Positions 1 to 5,894 are shown, counted from the first letter of the stretch. The stretch is 7,505 nucleotides of DNA from Roseiflexaceae bacterium (GCA_014381165.1 JACMIM010000130.1:1-7505), one strand, 5' to 3'. Program-made: numbers and translations. The notes: generated by a model not told the origin, from the letters alone.

Positions 1-26
1 CCTACTGGATTTGTGGAATAAGAAGG

Positions 27-58
27 GGGTTTTCTCGGGGGGCTGCGGCCCAAAACCC
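27..58 (+). terminator. Terminator-like hairpin upstream of the protease gene
   Basis: GGGTTTT at 27-33 pairs perfectly with AAAACCC at 52-58. The 18-nt loop is itself GC-rich and can pair further (GGG near 38-40 with CCC at 49-51). No clear U-tract follows. It may end a gene lying left of the window, but that gene is not visible, so the direction is inferred only from the rightward gene that follows. Confidence 0.3.
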
Positions 59-87
59 GCTTTGTGCTCCACGCGGCCGGCAAAGTA

Positions 88-96
88 TGCTATAGT
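88..96 (+). promoter_or_regulatory. Extended -10 promoter candidate for the protease gene
   Basis: TGCTATAGT (TGn plus TATAGT) lies 46 nt upstream of the ATG at 143, giving an inferred leader of about 40 nt. No good -35 box sits 16-18 nt upstream, which fits an extended -10 promoter. Nearly the same word, TGCTATAAT, occurs upstream of holB and fabF in this window. Prediction from sequence only. Confidence 0.4.
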
Positions 97-132
97 TTTT
101 TTGGGCCTGCGGTATTTTCTCCCTAGAATGTT

Positions 133-137
133 GGAGG
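133..137 (+). promoter_or_regulatory. Ribosome binding site that sets the protease start
   Basis: GGAGG ends 5 nt before the ATG at 143. It favours this start over the in-frame TTG at 11 (upstream of the promoter candidate), the ATG at 128 (which precedes the site) and the ATG at 176. Confidence 0.6.
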
Positions 138-142
138 TTTGC

Positions 143-1774
143 ATGTTCGCCCTTCGTCGTGGTACCTATGGAAAGATGTCCACGCTGGTGATCCCAGCGC
201 TTTTGGCCGTGCTGCTTAGCGCATGCGGGCCATCCACTACCGTCACGCCGACCGCTGCTCCAGCTGCGGCCTCAGAACCCACCGCCCTGCCCGAGCCGAC
301 GGCAGTGCCGCCAAGCCCAACCCCAGATAGCTTAGTTTCGAAAATCGACGATGTCGAGCAGGCTGTGATCTATCTAGAAGTCGATGGCGGTATCGTCGAG
401 TTTGGCGAGACCACCGCCTCCAGCAGCGCTGGCAGCGGCTCAGGTTTTATTATCGACCCGAGTGGTATTGCTGTCACAAACAACCATGTTGTCACCGGCG
501 CAGCTACGATTAAAGCCCATATTGGCGGCACGAGCAAGGATGCTGAGGGCGTCGATGTGCGCGTGCTGGCTGTCTCGGAGTGCTCTGACCTGGCGGTCAT
601 TCAGTTGGTTGGCGACGGCCCCTACCCATATCTCGAATGGTACGAGGGTGAGGTCAAAAATCTGCTGGATGTTGTCGCGTTCGGCTTTCCGCTGTTTGCC
701 GAGTCGATCGACACGACGCGCGGCAGCATCACGCAATTGAATGTCGATGGCCAGAGCAACTGGGCTTCGCTTAGCAGTGTGCTCGAACACGACGCCCGCA
801 CAAACCCCGGCAGTTCGGGTGGCCCGCTAGTCACAGAGGATGGCAAAGTGGTTGGTGTCAACTATGCCGGCGACAGCAAGACCAACCAGTATTTCGCGAT
901 TGGCGGTGACGAGGTGCGCGACCTGATCGAGCAGCTCAAGCAGGGCGAAGACGACACCTCGCTCGGCTTGAATGGCGAGGCCTTTGTCGACGAAGACATC
1001 TCGGGCATCTGGGTGCGCTCGATCAAGCCCGGTTCGCCTGCTAGCAAGGCTGGCGTCAAGCCCGGCGATGTGATTACATCGATGTACAGCACGCCAATGG
1101 GCGAAGATGGCACGATGGAGAAGTATTGCCAGGTGCTCCGCAGCCACCCCGGCGAGGCCGTAAACCTTGAGGTGGTGCGCCTAAGCACCAACGAGCGGCT
1201 GGAAGGCGAGATTAACTCCGAGAATGCTGGGCTAGCAGTGGTAGAAACACTGGAAGCCCCCGTCGAGGAACCCGACCCAGCTGCCGCCACCAGCGACTAC
1301 AGCGAGTACCAAACCATCACGCACGACACCGGCGCGATCTCGGTCGATGTGCCGGTGGAGTGGACTGTTGTTTCGACTGACGGCACCTGGTCGTTCAATG
1401 AGGAAGAGATTGGCGTCGAGCTTGGTGCAGCGGTCAGCAACGAGGGCTTTCAGGACTGGACGCAGCCAGGAGTGTACATCGCTGTGTCGCGCTCGCTGGG
1501 CGAAACGACCACGCCCGATCAGCTGCTCGACAACTACCAATTCACCGACACCTGCACCAGCAACGCCCGCGAGGATTACGACGACAACGTGTACACAGGC
1601 CGCTATGATTACTGGTCGGCCTGCGATGGCAAGACCACTGAACTGTATGTCGTAGCGTTCACGCCCGCCGATACATCGTTTCTGGGCGTGCTGCAAGTCC
1701 AGGTCGTCGGCGAGGCCGACCAGGTTGCGCTGGAGCGCATCATCAAGAGCTTCCAGGCCAAGGGCGATTTCTAA
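143..1774 (+). CDS. HtrA/DegP-like PDZ serine protease, lipoprotein
   Basis: This 543-residue protein is probably a membrane-anchored serine endoprotease of the HtrA/trypsin-like class, acting outside the cytoplasmic membrane on misfolded or exported proteins. Residues 12-27 are a hydrophobic signal ending in the lipobox LSAC (Cys28), followed by a Pro/Thr/Ala-rich tether to about residue 62. The protease domain (about 65-265) keeps the triad: His115 in TNNHVV, Asp149 in CSDLAV and Ser225 in NPGSSGGPL. One PDZ domain follows at about 275-358, with the GSPASKAGVKPGDVI signature. Residues 385-543 form an extra C-terminal domain that I do not recognise; it has two cysteines (471 and 494) that could form a disulfide. 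The start at 143 is chosen on the GGAGG site. It is a single-gene unit, convergent with holB. The catalytic class is firm; substrate and localisation are inferred. Confidence 0.9.
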   Translation: MFALRRGTYGKMSTLVIPALLAVLLSACGPSTTVTPTAAPAAASEPTALPEPTAVPPSPTPDSLVSKIDDVEQAVIYLEVDGGIVEFGETTASSSAGSGSGFIIDPSGIAVTNNHVVTGAATIKAHIGGTSKDAEGVDVRVLAVSECSDLAVIQLVGDGPYPYLEWYEGEVKNLLDVVAFGFPLFAESIDTTRGSITQLNVDGQSNWASLSSVLEHDARTNPGSSGGPLVTEDGKVVGVNYAGDSKTNQYFAIGGDEVRDLIEQLKQGEDDTSLGLNGEAFVDEDISGIWVRSIKPGSPASKAGVKPGDVITSMYSTPMGEDGTMEKYCQVLRSHPGEAVNLEVVRLSTNERLEGEINSENAGLAVVETLEAPVEEPDPAAATSDYSEYQTITHDTGAISVDVPVEWTVVSTDGTWSFNEEEIGVELGAAVSNEGFQDWTQPGVYIAVSRSLGETTTPDQLLDNYQFTDTCTSNAREDYDDNVYTGRYDYWSACDGKTTELYVVAFTPADTSFLGVLQVQVVGEADQVALERIIKSFQAKGDF

Positions 1775-1837
1775 ATAACGATAAGGAGTTACGCAATTGG
1801 CGTCTTCCGCCTGCGGCAGCATGGAATAGGTATCTTT

Positions 1838-1878
1838 TTGTTTCGCGTTTTGGCGCAAAGCGCTAAAACGCGAAACAA
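1838..1878. terminator. Long inverted repeat, probable bidirectional terminator
   Basis: Arms 1838-1856 and 1860-1878 form a 19-bp stem with a single G/A (G-U type) mismatch and an AAA loop. The inner core is GGCGC-AAA-GCGCT. It lies between the convergent protease and holB genes and could stop transcription from either side. It lacks a classic U-run directly after the stem on the + strand, so termination is inferred from position and stem strength. Confidence 0.55.
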
Positions 1879-1890
1879 TATTGGTTGTTT

Positions 1891-1907
1891 TCCTGCCCTC
1901 CGCAGGA
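1891..1907. other. Small GC hairpin in the convergent spacer
   Basis: TCCTGC at 1891-1896 pairs with GCAGGA at 1902-1907 around a 5-nt loop. It sits just after the larger inverted repeat, between convergent genes. It may add to termination, but it is short enough to be chance. Confidence 0.25.
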
Positions 1908-1966
1908 GCAACGAAAGACCTTCAACTTTATAACCCACAAATGATTTCGCTTCCCCATCCCATTAG

Positions 1967-1986
1967 CCCGGCGCTTTAGCGCCGGG
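1967..1986. terminator. Perfect 8-bp GC hairpin past the holB end
   Basis: CCCGGCGC-TTTA-GCGCCGGG is a perfect stem with a 4-nt loop. In the holB direction it begins 37 nt after the stop codon, at the distal end of the repeat array, so it is a plausible holB terminator. The stem extends by one pair (G1966 with C1987) only if C replaced the T found there, so 8 bp is the true length. No U-tract follows in either direction. Confidence 0.5.
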
Positions 1987-2034
1987 TTGCTTTAGCGCCG
2001 GGTTGCTTTAGCGCCGGGTTGCTTTAGCGCCGGG
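1973..2034. repeat. 16-bp tandem array overlapping the holB stop
   Basis: The unit GCTTTAGCGCCGGGTT occurs at 1973-1988, 1989-2004 and 2005-2020, followed by a 14-nt fourth copy at 2021-2034. Each unit carries the right arm (GCGCCGGG) of the hairpin at 1967-1986, while only one left arm (CCCGGCGC) is present. The array therefore looks like repeated duplication of half a terminator plus its loop. The holB stop codon (complement of 2024-2026) lies inside the last copy, and the final Arg-Arg of the protein is encoded by it. Confidence 0.9.
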
Positions 2035-3079
2035 CTGTTTCGATCTGCGGCAGGTGGAGCAGCGCGTTCTCCAGCGCCAGCTGCGGGTTGACGTTCTCGC
2101 GCAGCTGTTGGGCCGTGGCATCGAGTTTGGCGATGAAATCGCGCACCTCGGCGATACGGTAGCTACGCGCAAGTTTGGCCAAGTCGTTGCGCATGTCGAT
2201 ATGCGTGATCTGGCCAGGCACGCCGCCAGCCGTAAGCATCACATCACGCCACCAACTCTGCCAGAGCGCCAGCGCCGCGAACACCTTGGCCTGCTCGCCG
2301 CTGCGGTAGGCTTTGGCCTGCTCCTCGGCCCAGCGAAAAGCCTCACCACGCGGCACGTTGGCCAACCCGATCAGCTGCTCCAGCTGCTCTTGTTGCGCCG
2401 CCAGCACGTCCGGCGTCTCGACCATCTGAAAAGCCCAGCCGGGCCGTCCGCCGCTCCAGGCCGCCAGCAGATCGGCGTCCTCGGCAGCCAGCTGTTTGTG
2501 TGTGCGCAGCGCGGTCGCAATCTCAGCGCGCGGCACTGGACGCAGCTTCAGTGGCTGGCAGCGTGAAACGATCGTGGCCATGAGTTCGCCCGATGTGTTG
2601 GCCACCAGCACCAGCGTGGCATAAGGCGGTGGCTCCTCCAGCGTCTTGAGCATCGCATTGGCGGCGGCCTCGTTCAATCGCTCGGCGTCGTGCAGGATAA
2701 ACACACGCCGCCGGCTTTCATACGGCTTCAGGTTCACATCGGCTAGCCAGTCGCGCACCGTATCGATCTTGAGATCGCGCTGTTTGGCCGCGTCCTCTGG
2801 CTTCACGCCGATCGCCTGGCTGGCCATCCCGGCAACTCGCACATCAGGCTGAATGCCGCGGGCGATCTGGCGACACGAGCGGCACTCGCCGCATGGATCG
2901 CCGGATAGCTCGCTGCTGTCGCAGTTGAGCGCCTGCGCCAGCCGCAGCGCTAGGAGCGCCTTGCCAAGCTGGGCTGGCCCGCTAATCAGGTATGCGTGCG
3001 AGGCGCGACCGCCGATGAGTGATGTGCGCAGAAAATCCACGGCCCAACGATGGCCGATGATGCCCCAATTTTCTATCAT
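2024..3079 (-). CDS. holB: DNA polymerase III subunit delta'
   Basis: This 351-residue protein is a clamp-loader ATPase-fold subunit. Delta' works with delta and tau/gamma to load the sliding clamp on primed DNA in the cytoplasm. Visible signs, in order: an N-terminal GHRWAVDFL-type start, a degenerate P-loop GPAQLGKA (34-41, Ala in place of the usual Thr/Ser), four cysteines of a zinc site (53, 63, 66, 69), a Walker-B-like HDAERL (130-135), LEEPP (147-151) and the SRC motif (172-174) whose arginine acts in trans on the neighbouring ATP site. The poor P-loop is expected of delta', which does not hydrolyse ATP in known clamp loaders, and argues against DnaX. Length is normal. No strong ribosome site precedes the ATG. 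The gene diverges from the receiver gene and ends within a tandem repeat. Confidence 0.9.
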   Translation of the reverse strand: MIENWGIIGHRWAVDFLRTSLIGGRASHAYLISGPAQLGKALLALRLAQALNCDSSELSGDPCGECRSCRQIARGIQPDVRVAGMASQAIGVKPEDAAKQRDLKIDTVRDWLADVNLKPYESRRRVFILHDAERLNEAAANAMLKTLEEPPPYATLVLVANTSGELMATIVSRCQPLKLRPVPRAEIATALRTHKQLAAEDADLLAAWSGGRPGWAFQMVETPDVLAAQQEQLEQLIGLANVPRGEAFRWAEEQAKAYRSGEQAKVFAALALWQSWWRDVMLTAGGVPGQITHIDMRNDLAKLARSYRIAEVRDFIAKLDATAQQLRENVNPQLALENALLHLPQIETARR

Positions 3080-3162
3080 ATCTAAAACTCAGCTAACCGA
3101 TCACAAAAGGGTAACAAGCGACGTATCTTTTGGCGCTAAACCTGCATTCAAACAAGTGTAGA

Positions 3163-3192
3163 ATTATAGCATAACAGCCAGCAGAAAGTCAC
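3163..3192 (-). promoter_or_regulatory. holB promoter, extended -10
   Basis: On the minus strand TGCTATAAT (complement of 3163-3171) is an extended -10 element. GTGACT (complement of 3187-3192), 18 nt upstream, matches four of six -35 consensus bases. The inferred leader is roughly 75-80 nt before the holB ATG at 3079. The -35 box lies only 4 nt from the ATG of the divergent receiver gene, so polymerase bound here would cover that start. Confidence 0.5.
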
Positions 3193-3196
3193 TTCC

Positions 3197-3589
3197 ATGG
3201 CGCGGCCAATTATTCTTATCGTCGACGACACGCCTGACCATTGCGAGCTGCTGCGTCGCCTGCTTCAGGTTGCCGGCTACCAAGTGGTGGTGGCGGCAAC
3301 CGGCAGTGAGGCGATCGCGCAGGCCCAACAAACTCCTCCCGACCTCATCTTGGCAGCGCTCTCGCTGCCAGGCCAACCAGCCTGGGAGGCCGCTCGCCAA
3401 CTGCGCTCCGTCAGCGGCCTTGAAACCACGCCCATGCTTGGCACCACAGTCTTCACAACGCTGCTGACCGGCCCGCGCGTCCGCGCGATTGGCTGCGCCG
3501 ACTTTGTGGAAAAACCCTTCGATTTCGACACACTGCTGTATCGCATCGGCCAGCTCATGCCACGCCACCTGCAGTACGAGCCGGTTTGA
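3197..3589 (+). CDS. CheY-like receiver protein lacking the phospho-Asp
   Basis: This 130-residue protein is a single response-regulator receiver domain with no output domain. The start ILIVDDTPDH carries the acidic pair Asp10/Asp11, beta-4 carries Thr83/Thr84, and the conserved lysine is Lys106 in VEKPFD. The beta-3 segment reads DLILAALSLPG (49-59), so the phosphoacceptor position is Ala54 (codon GCG, 3356-3358) where normal receivers have Asp. It therefore probably cannot take phosphate in the usual way and may signal through binding alone, or be degenerate. The rest of the fold looks intact. The ATG has only a weak upstream purine stretch (GAAAG, 3184-3188), and no good rightward promoter is visible. 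Neighbours are holB (divergent) and fabF (convergent); neither indicates a partner kinase. Confidence 0.85.
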   Translation: MARPIILIVDDTPDHCELLRRLLQVAGYQVVVAATGSEAIAQAQQTPPDLILAALSLPGQPAWEAARQLRSVSGLETTPMLGTTVFTTLLTGPRVRAIGCADFVEKPFDFDTLLYRIGQLMPRHLQYEPV

Positions 3590-3613
3590 CACACTACGGG
3601 CAGGTTTGACACA
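3583..3613 (+). repeat. Short direct repeat at the receiver gene end
   Basis: GGTTTGACACA occurs at 3583-3593 and again at 3603-3613, a 20-nt offset. The first copy contains the TGA stop (3587-3589) of the receiver gene. Both copies contain TTGACA, but no -10 box sits at a suitable distance. It could be a small duplication. Confidence 0.5.
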
Positions 3614-3624
3614 ACACAGTACTG

Positions 3625-3642
3625 GCGGGGTTTGAAACCCGC
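3625..3642. terminator. Hairpin between convergent receiver and fabF
   Basis: GCGGG at 3625-3629 pairs with CCCGC at 3638-3642, with two further T-A pairs possible inside if G3630 is bulged. It lies in the 62-nt convergent gap, where a shared terminator is expected. No U-tract is seen. Confidence 0.4.
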
Positions 3643-3651
3643 TTCCCCGGC

Positions 3652-5079
3652 TCACGGGCGCGGCTGCTGAAAAATGAGCACCGCGTTCACACCGCCAAAC
3701 CCAAAAGAGTTTGACATAACTGTTACCAATTCGGCAGGGCGGGCCACATTTGGCACATAGTCGAGATCGCACTGGGGGTCGGGATCTTCCAGGTTGATCG
3801 TCGGCGGGATGAGGCTGTGGCGCATTGCCAGAATAGATGCGGCCGCCTCGACCACACCGGCCGCGCTGGTCAGGTGGCCCAGCATCGATTTCGAGGCGCT
3901 GATTGGCACACTGTAGGCGTACTCACCAAACGCACGCTTGATCGCGAGTGTTTCGGCGAGATCCCCGGCTGTCGTGCTTGTAGCGTGCGCATTGATGTAG
4001 TCGATCTGCTGTGGGCTACGCCTAGCCTTGGCCATGGCGCGTAGCATCGCCCGCGCCGCGCCATCGCCCTCGGGATGTGGGGCAGTCACATGAAAGGCGT
4101 CCGAGGTCGAGGCATAGCCGACAAGTTCGGCATAGATCGTCGCACCGCGCAACCGAGCGTGGGCCAGCTGCTCAAGCACCAGGACGCCCGCGCCTTCAGA
4201 GAGCACGAACCCGTCGCGCTCACTATCGAAGGGTCGCGAGGCGCGCTCCGGTGCGTTGTTACGGGTCGAGAGTGTGCGTGCTGCGCAGAAGCTGGCCAGC
4301 GTAAATTGGCAGATCGGTGCCTCGGCCCCGCCGGCGAGCATCACTAGGGCGTCGCCTCGACGGATGACTTCGGCTGCTTCGCCGATCGCTTGAGCGCTGG
4401 CGGCGCAGGCGGTCGAGATTGTGGTGTTGTAGCCCATGATGCCAAGCTGAATTGAGACCTGGCAGGACGGCATGTTTGGCAGTGCGCTGGTGATGTAGAA
4501 CGGGTTGAGACGGCTCCAGCCGCGCTCGATCATGGTGCGCGCCGCCGCCTCGGTATCTGGCGGCGAGGTGCTGCCATTGCCGATCAGCACGCCGACATCA
4601 TAGCGGTTGTCGGCGTCGATCACCAGACCAGCATCGTCGAGTGCCATGCGGGCGGCGGCCACGGCGAACTGGCTGGCCCGGCTGATCCGCCGCGCCTCTT
4701 TCGCGTCCATGAAGTCGGTCGGGGAAAAGTGCGGCACCTCGCCGGCGATCCGGCTCGGCACCTCGCCTGGATCGCAGCGTGTGACCGCGCGGATGCCACT
4801 GCGCCCTTCGGCAAGCCCCTGCCAGAAGGGTTCAGTCCCCACGCCTAGCGGTGTGATCAGGCCCATGCCGGTGACAACAATGCGCTGGTCTTCGTTCCAG
4901 GCGTCGTAGCGCGCCGGCGCGGGCAGCGTGGCTAATTCTTCTAGGCCAAGCTCGTCAAGCAGCGCGTCGATCTGTTGTTCGATCGTGGTGTGTGGCGCAT
5001 CAATCGCCGAAGTCAGCGTAAGCAGACGCTGACGCGCGAGCGCACGCCGGTCGAGCACACCCTGGTGTGAAGGTCGCAT
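3652..5079 (-). CDS. fabF: 3-oxoacyl-ACP synthase II (KAS II)
   Basis: This 475-residue enzyme is a cytoplasmic ketosynthase that condenses malonyl-ACP with acyl-ACP in fatty-acid elongation. The core begins at RIVVTGMG (66-73) and is about 410 residues, the usual FabF length. The Cys-His-His triad is Cys225 in STACAAS, His365 in NAHATST and His402 in KSMLGHLTSAAG, with Lys397 just before the last. RPFD..RDGFVLSEGAG (282-298) and the C-terminal NSFGFGG are also present. The start at 5079 has AGGAG 9 nt upstream and a promoter further up; an upstream ATG at 5208 lies before the promoter and is rejected. Even so, about 65 residues precede the core, including a likely amphipathic helix (31-51). 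The single-gene setting fits FabF better than a polyketide cluster, but specificity cannot be read from the sequence. Confidence 0.92.
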   Translation of the reverse strand: MRPSHQGVLDRRALARQRLLTLTSAIDAPHTTIEQQIDALLDELGLEELATLPAPARYDAWNEDQRIVVTGMGLITPLGVGTEPFWQGLAEGRSGIRAVTRCDPGEVPSRIAGEVPHFSPTDFMDAKEARRISRASQFAVAAARMALDDAGLVIDADNRYDVGVLIGNGSTSPPDTEAAARTMIERGWSRLNPFYITSALPNMPSCQVSIQLGIMGYNTTISTACAASAQAIGEAAEVIRRGDALVMLAGGAEAPICQFTLASFCAARTLSTRNNAPERASRPFDSERDGFVLSEGAGVLVLEQLAHARLRGATIYAELVGYASTSDAFHVTAPHPEGDGAARAMLRAMAKARRSPQQIDYINAHATSTTAGDLAETLAIKRAFGEYAYSVPISASKSMLGHLTSAAGVVEAAASILAMRHSLIPPTINLEDPDPQCDLDYVPNVARPAELVTVMSNSFGFGGVNAVLIFQQPRP

Positions 5080-5088
5080 CGCCAAGAT

Positions 5089-5093
5089 CTCCT
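5089..5093 (-). promoter_or_regulatory. Ribosome binding site that sets the fabF start
   Basis: AGGAG on the minus strand lies 9 nt upstream of the ATG at 5079. It supports this start and hence the N-terminal extension of the protein. Confidence 0.6.
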
Positions 5094-5151
5094 GCGCGCT
5101 GCGAGGGCATGACCGCAATTGCGCGTCTGAATGCCGGGCGGTAGTACGAAG

Positions 5152-5160
5152 ATTATAGCA
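5152..5160 (-). promoter_or_regulatory. fabF promoter, extended -10
   Basis: TGCTATAAT on the minus strand is a full-consensus extended -10 element, 72 nt upstream of the fabF ATG. Positions 16-18 nt further upstream (GTTATC region, complement of about 5174-5181) match the -35 consensus poorly, as expected for an extended -10 promoter. Confidence 0.5.
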
Positions 5161-5224
5161 CGTTCCACAGCGTCGATAACCTCGTTGGTGTGGCGCATTG
5201 TTTTGCACGCGCTATCGGGCGCAG

Positions 5225-5240
5225 GTGGGTTGAACCCCAC
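5225..5240. other. Small GC hairpin in the spacer
   Basis: GTGGG at 5225-5229 pairs with CCCAC at 5236-5240 around TTGAAC. It resembles the hairpin at 3625-3642, which also has a TTGAA-like loop. Role unknown. Confidence 0.3.
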
Positions 5241-5252
5241 TGCTGTTATTCG

Positions 5253-5301
5253 AAACGCGCTGAAGCGCGTTGGACGCGGGTGAACACGCTTCAGCGCGTT
5301 T
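5253..5301. repeat. Nested inverted repeat with GCGC cores
   Basis: Arms 5253-5271 and 5283-5301 are complementary at 18 of 19 positions around an 11-nt loop. Each arm is also nearly self-complementary: the left is AACGCGC-TGAA-GCGCGTT and the right has TTCA as its loop. The region can thus fold either as one long stem or as two small hairpins. It lies between divergent promoters, so a plain terminator role is less obvious; it resembles a REP-like element. The mismatch is C5268 against A5286. Confidence 0.7.
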
Positions 5302-5354
5302 TGCGGTATCAGACGCCGAATTCATTCTGCGGCCCGGCAGCGGCGCAAAAGTTT

Positions 5355-5382
5355 ACGCCACACCCCAACATTTTGGTGGCGT
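5355..5382. other. Inverted repeat upstream of the metallopeptidase promoter
   Basis: ACGCCAC at 5355-5361 pairs with GTGGCGT at 5376-5382 around a 14-nt loop. It lies about 70 nt upstream of the -35 box. It could be a regulator site or chance. Confidence 0.25.
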
Positions 5383-5451
5383 TCTCACGGCGCTGCGATC
5401 AACTTGTGACAATTCTGGTGCCGCTTTCGGTGCAATCATAGCCTAAAACGC

Positions 5452-5481
5452 TTGACACCTGCTTTTGACGGCGCGTATAAT
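5452..5481 (+). promoter_or_regulatory. Near-consensus sigma-70-type promoter
   Basis: TTGACA (5452-5457) and TATAAT (5476-5481), both perfect, are separated by 18 nt. The inferred transcription start is near 5488, leaving a leader of about 20 nt before the ATG at 5507. It is the strongest promoter in the window and probably drives the metallopeptidase and the GH18 gene together. Confidence 0.8.
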
Positions 5482-5496
5482 GACGCACAGAACAGC

Positions 5497-5503
5497 GGGA
5501 GGG
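5497..5503 (+). promoter_or_regulatory. Ribosome binding site that sets the metallopeptidase start
   Basis: GGGAGGG lies 3 nt before the ATG at 5507 (GGAGG with 4 nt spacing). It rules out the in-frame upstream ATGs at 5465 (ATG-like start within the promoter) and 5480 (overlapping the -10 box), which precede the expected transcript start. Confidence 0.6.
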
Positions 5504-5506
5504 TGT

Positions 5507-5872
5507 ATGGACGCGGCATCGTTCGAGGCAGTGGTGGTCGCGGCGCTCGACGAACTGCCGGCGGAGTTCGCGCGCTACTTGGAGAATGTCGAGATTTTGG
5601 TGCAGTATCGGCCGTTGCGTGAACACCGCCGCGCCGCTGGTATCAGGCCCTGGCAGGCGCTGTATGGCCTGTACCAAGGCGTGCCCCTGACCGACCGCAC
5701 TGGCGATATGTTGATCGCGCCAGATACGATCACGATTTTCCGTGAGCCACTGACGAGGGATTTCCTCACGCGAAGCGAGCTGCGCGCCCAAATTCGGCGC
5801 ACAGTGCTGCACGAGATCGCCCACGTCTTTGGCATCAGCGACGAGCGACTAGACGAACTCGACGCATACTAG
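5507..5872 (+). CDS. Minimal zincin-like metallopeptidase family protein
   Basis: This 121-residue protein matches the small zincin-like family (formerly DUF1025, Pfam Zincin_1), best known from compact bacterial proteins of this size. The signature is LHEIAHVFGISDERLDEL near the C-terminus: His102, Glu103 and His106 form HExxH, followed by Gly109 and an acidic group at 112-117 that may supply the third zinc ligand. The middle contains PLTDRTGDMLIAPDTITIF (60-78), typical of the family, which usually reads as a short beta region before the HExxH helix. There is no signal peptide, so it is probably cytoplasmic. Physiological substrates of this family are not established to my knowledge. The gene has its own strong promoter and lies 22 nt before the GH18 gene, likely in one transcript. 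Confidence 0.85.
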   Translation: MDAASFEAVVVAALDELPAEFARYLENVEILVQYRPLREHRRAAGIRPWQALYGLYQGVPLTDRTGDMLIAPDTITIFREPLTRDFLTRSELRAQIRRTVLHEIAHVFGISDERLDELDAY

Positions 5873-5894
5873 CCCCAATCCTACCAATCAATCA

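Larger units (their letters stand above)
5080..5506. other. Non-coding divergent spacer, 427 nt
   Basis: No credible gene lies here. It holds the fabF ribosome site and promoter on the left, hairpins in the middle (5225-5240, 5253-5301, 5355-5382), and the promoter and ribosome site of the metallopeptidase gene on the right. Open frames crossing it have no ribosome site and run through the inverted repeats. Confidence 0.7.

Noticed and set aside
11..142. N-terminal extension of the protease from a TTG at 11
   Set aside because: It would place 44 residues before a clear lipoprotein signal peptide, starts upstream of the promoter candidate, and the GGAGG site supports the ATG at 143.
1232..1858. 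208-codon open frame on the minus strand over the protease gene end
   Set aside because: It is antisense to a well-supported coding region, shows no domain motif, begins inside the large inverted repeat and is explained by the GC-rich codon bias of the opposite strand.
1967..2034. Possible CRISPR array
   Set aside because: The 16-bp units are directly adjacent with no spacers, and no cas gene is present.
2054..2566. 170-codon open frame on the plus strand over holB
   Set aside because: It lies antisense to conserved holB sequence, and its Leu/Arg/Gln-rich composition is typical of a shadow frame.
2970..3000. Degenerate P-loop of HolB as a sign of an inactive gene
   Set aside because: Delta' subunits are known to lack ATPase activity, while the zinc-site cysteines and SRC motif remain, so this is normal for the family.
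5080..5208. Upstream start of fabF at 5208
   Set aside because: It would begin before the TGCTATAAT promoter element and adds a low-complexity, Cys/Arg-rich stretch with no ribosome site.
5190..5441. 83-codon open frame on the plus strand in the divergent spacer
   Set aside because: It has no ribosome site, runs through the 5253-5301 inverted repeat and has no recognisable motif.
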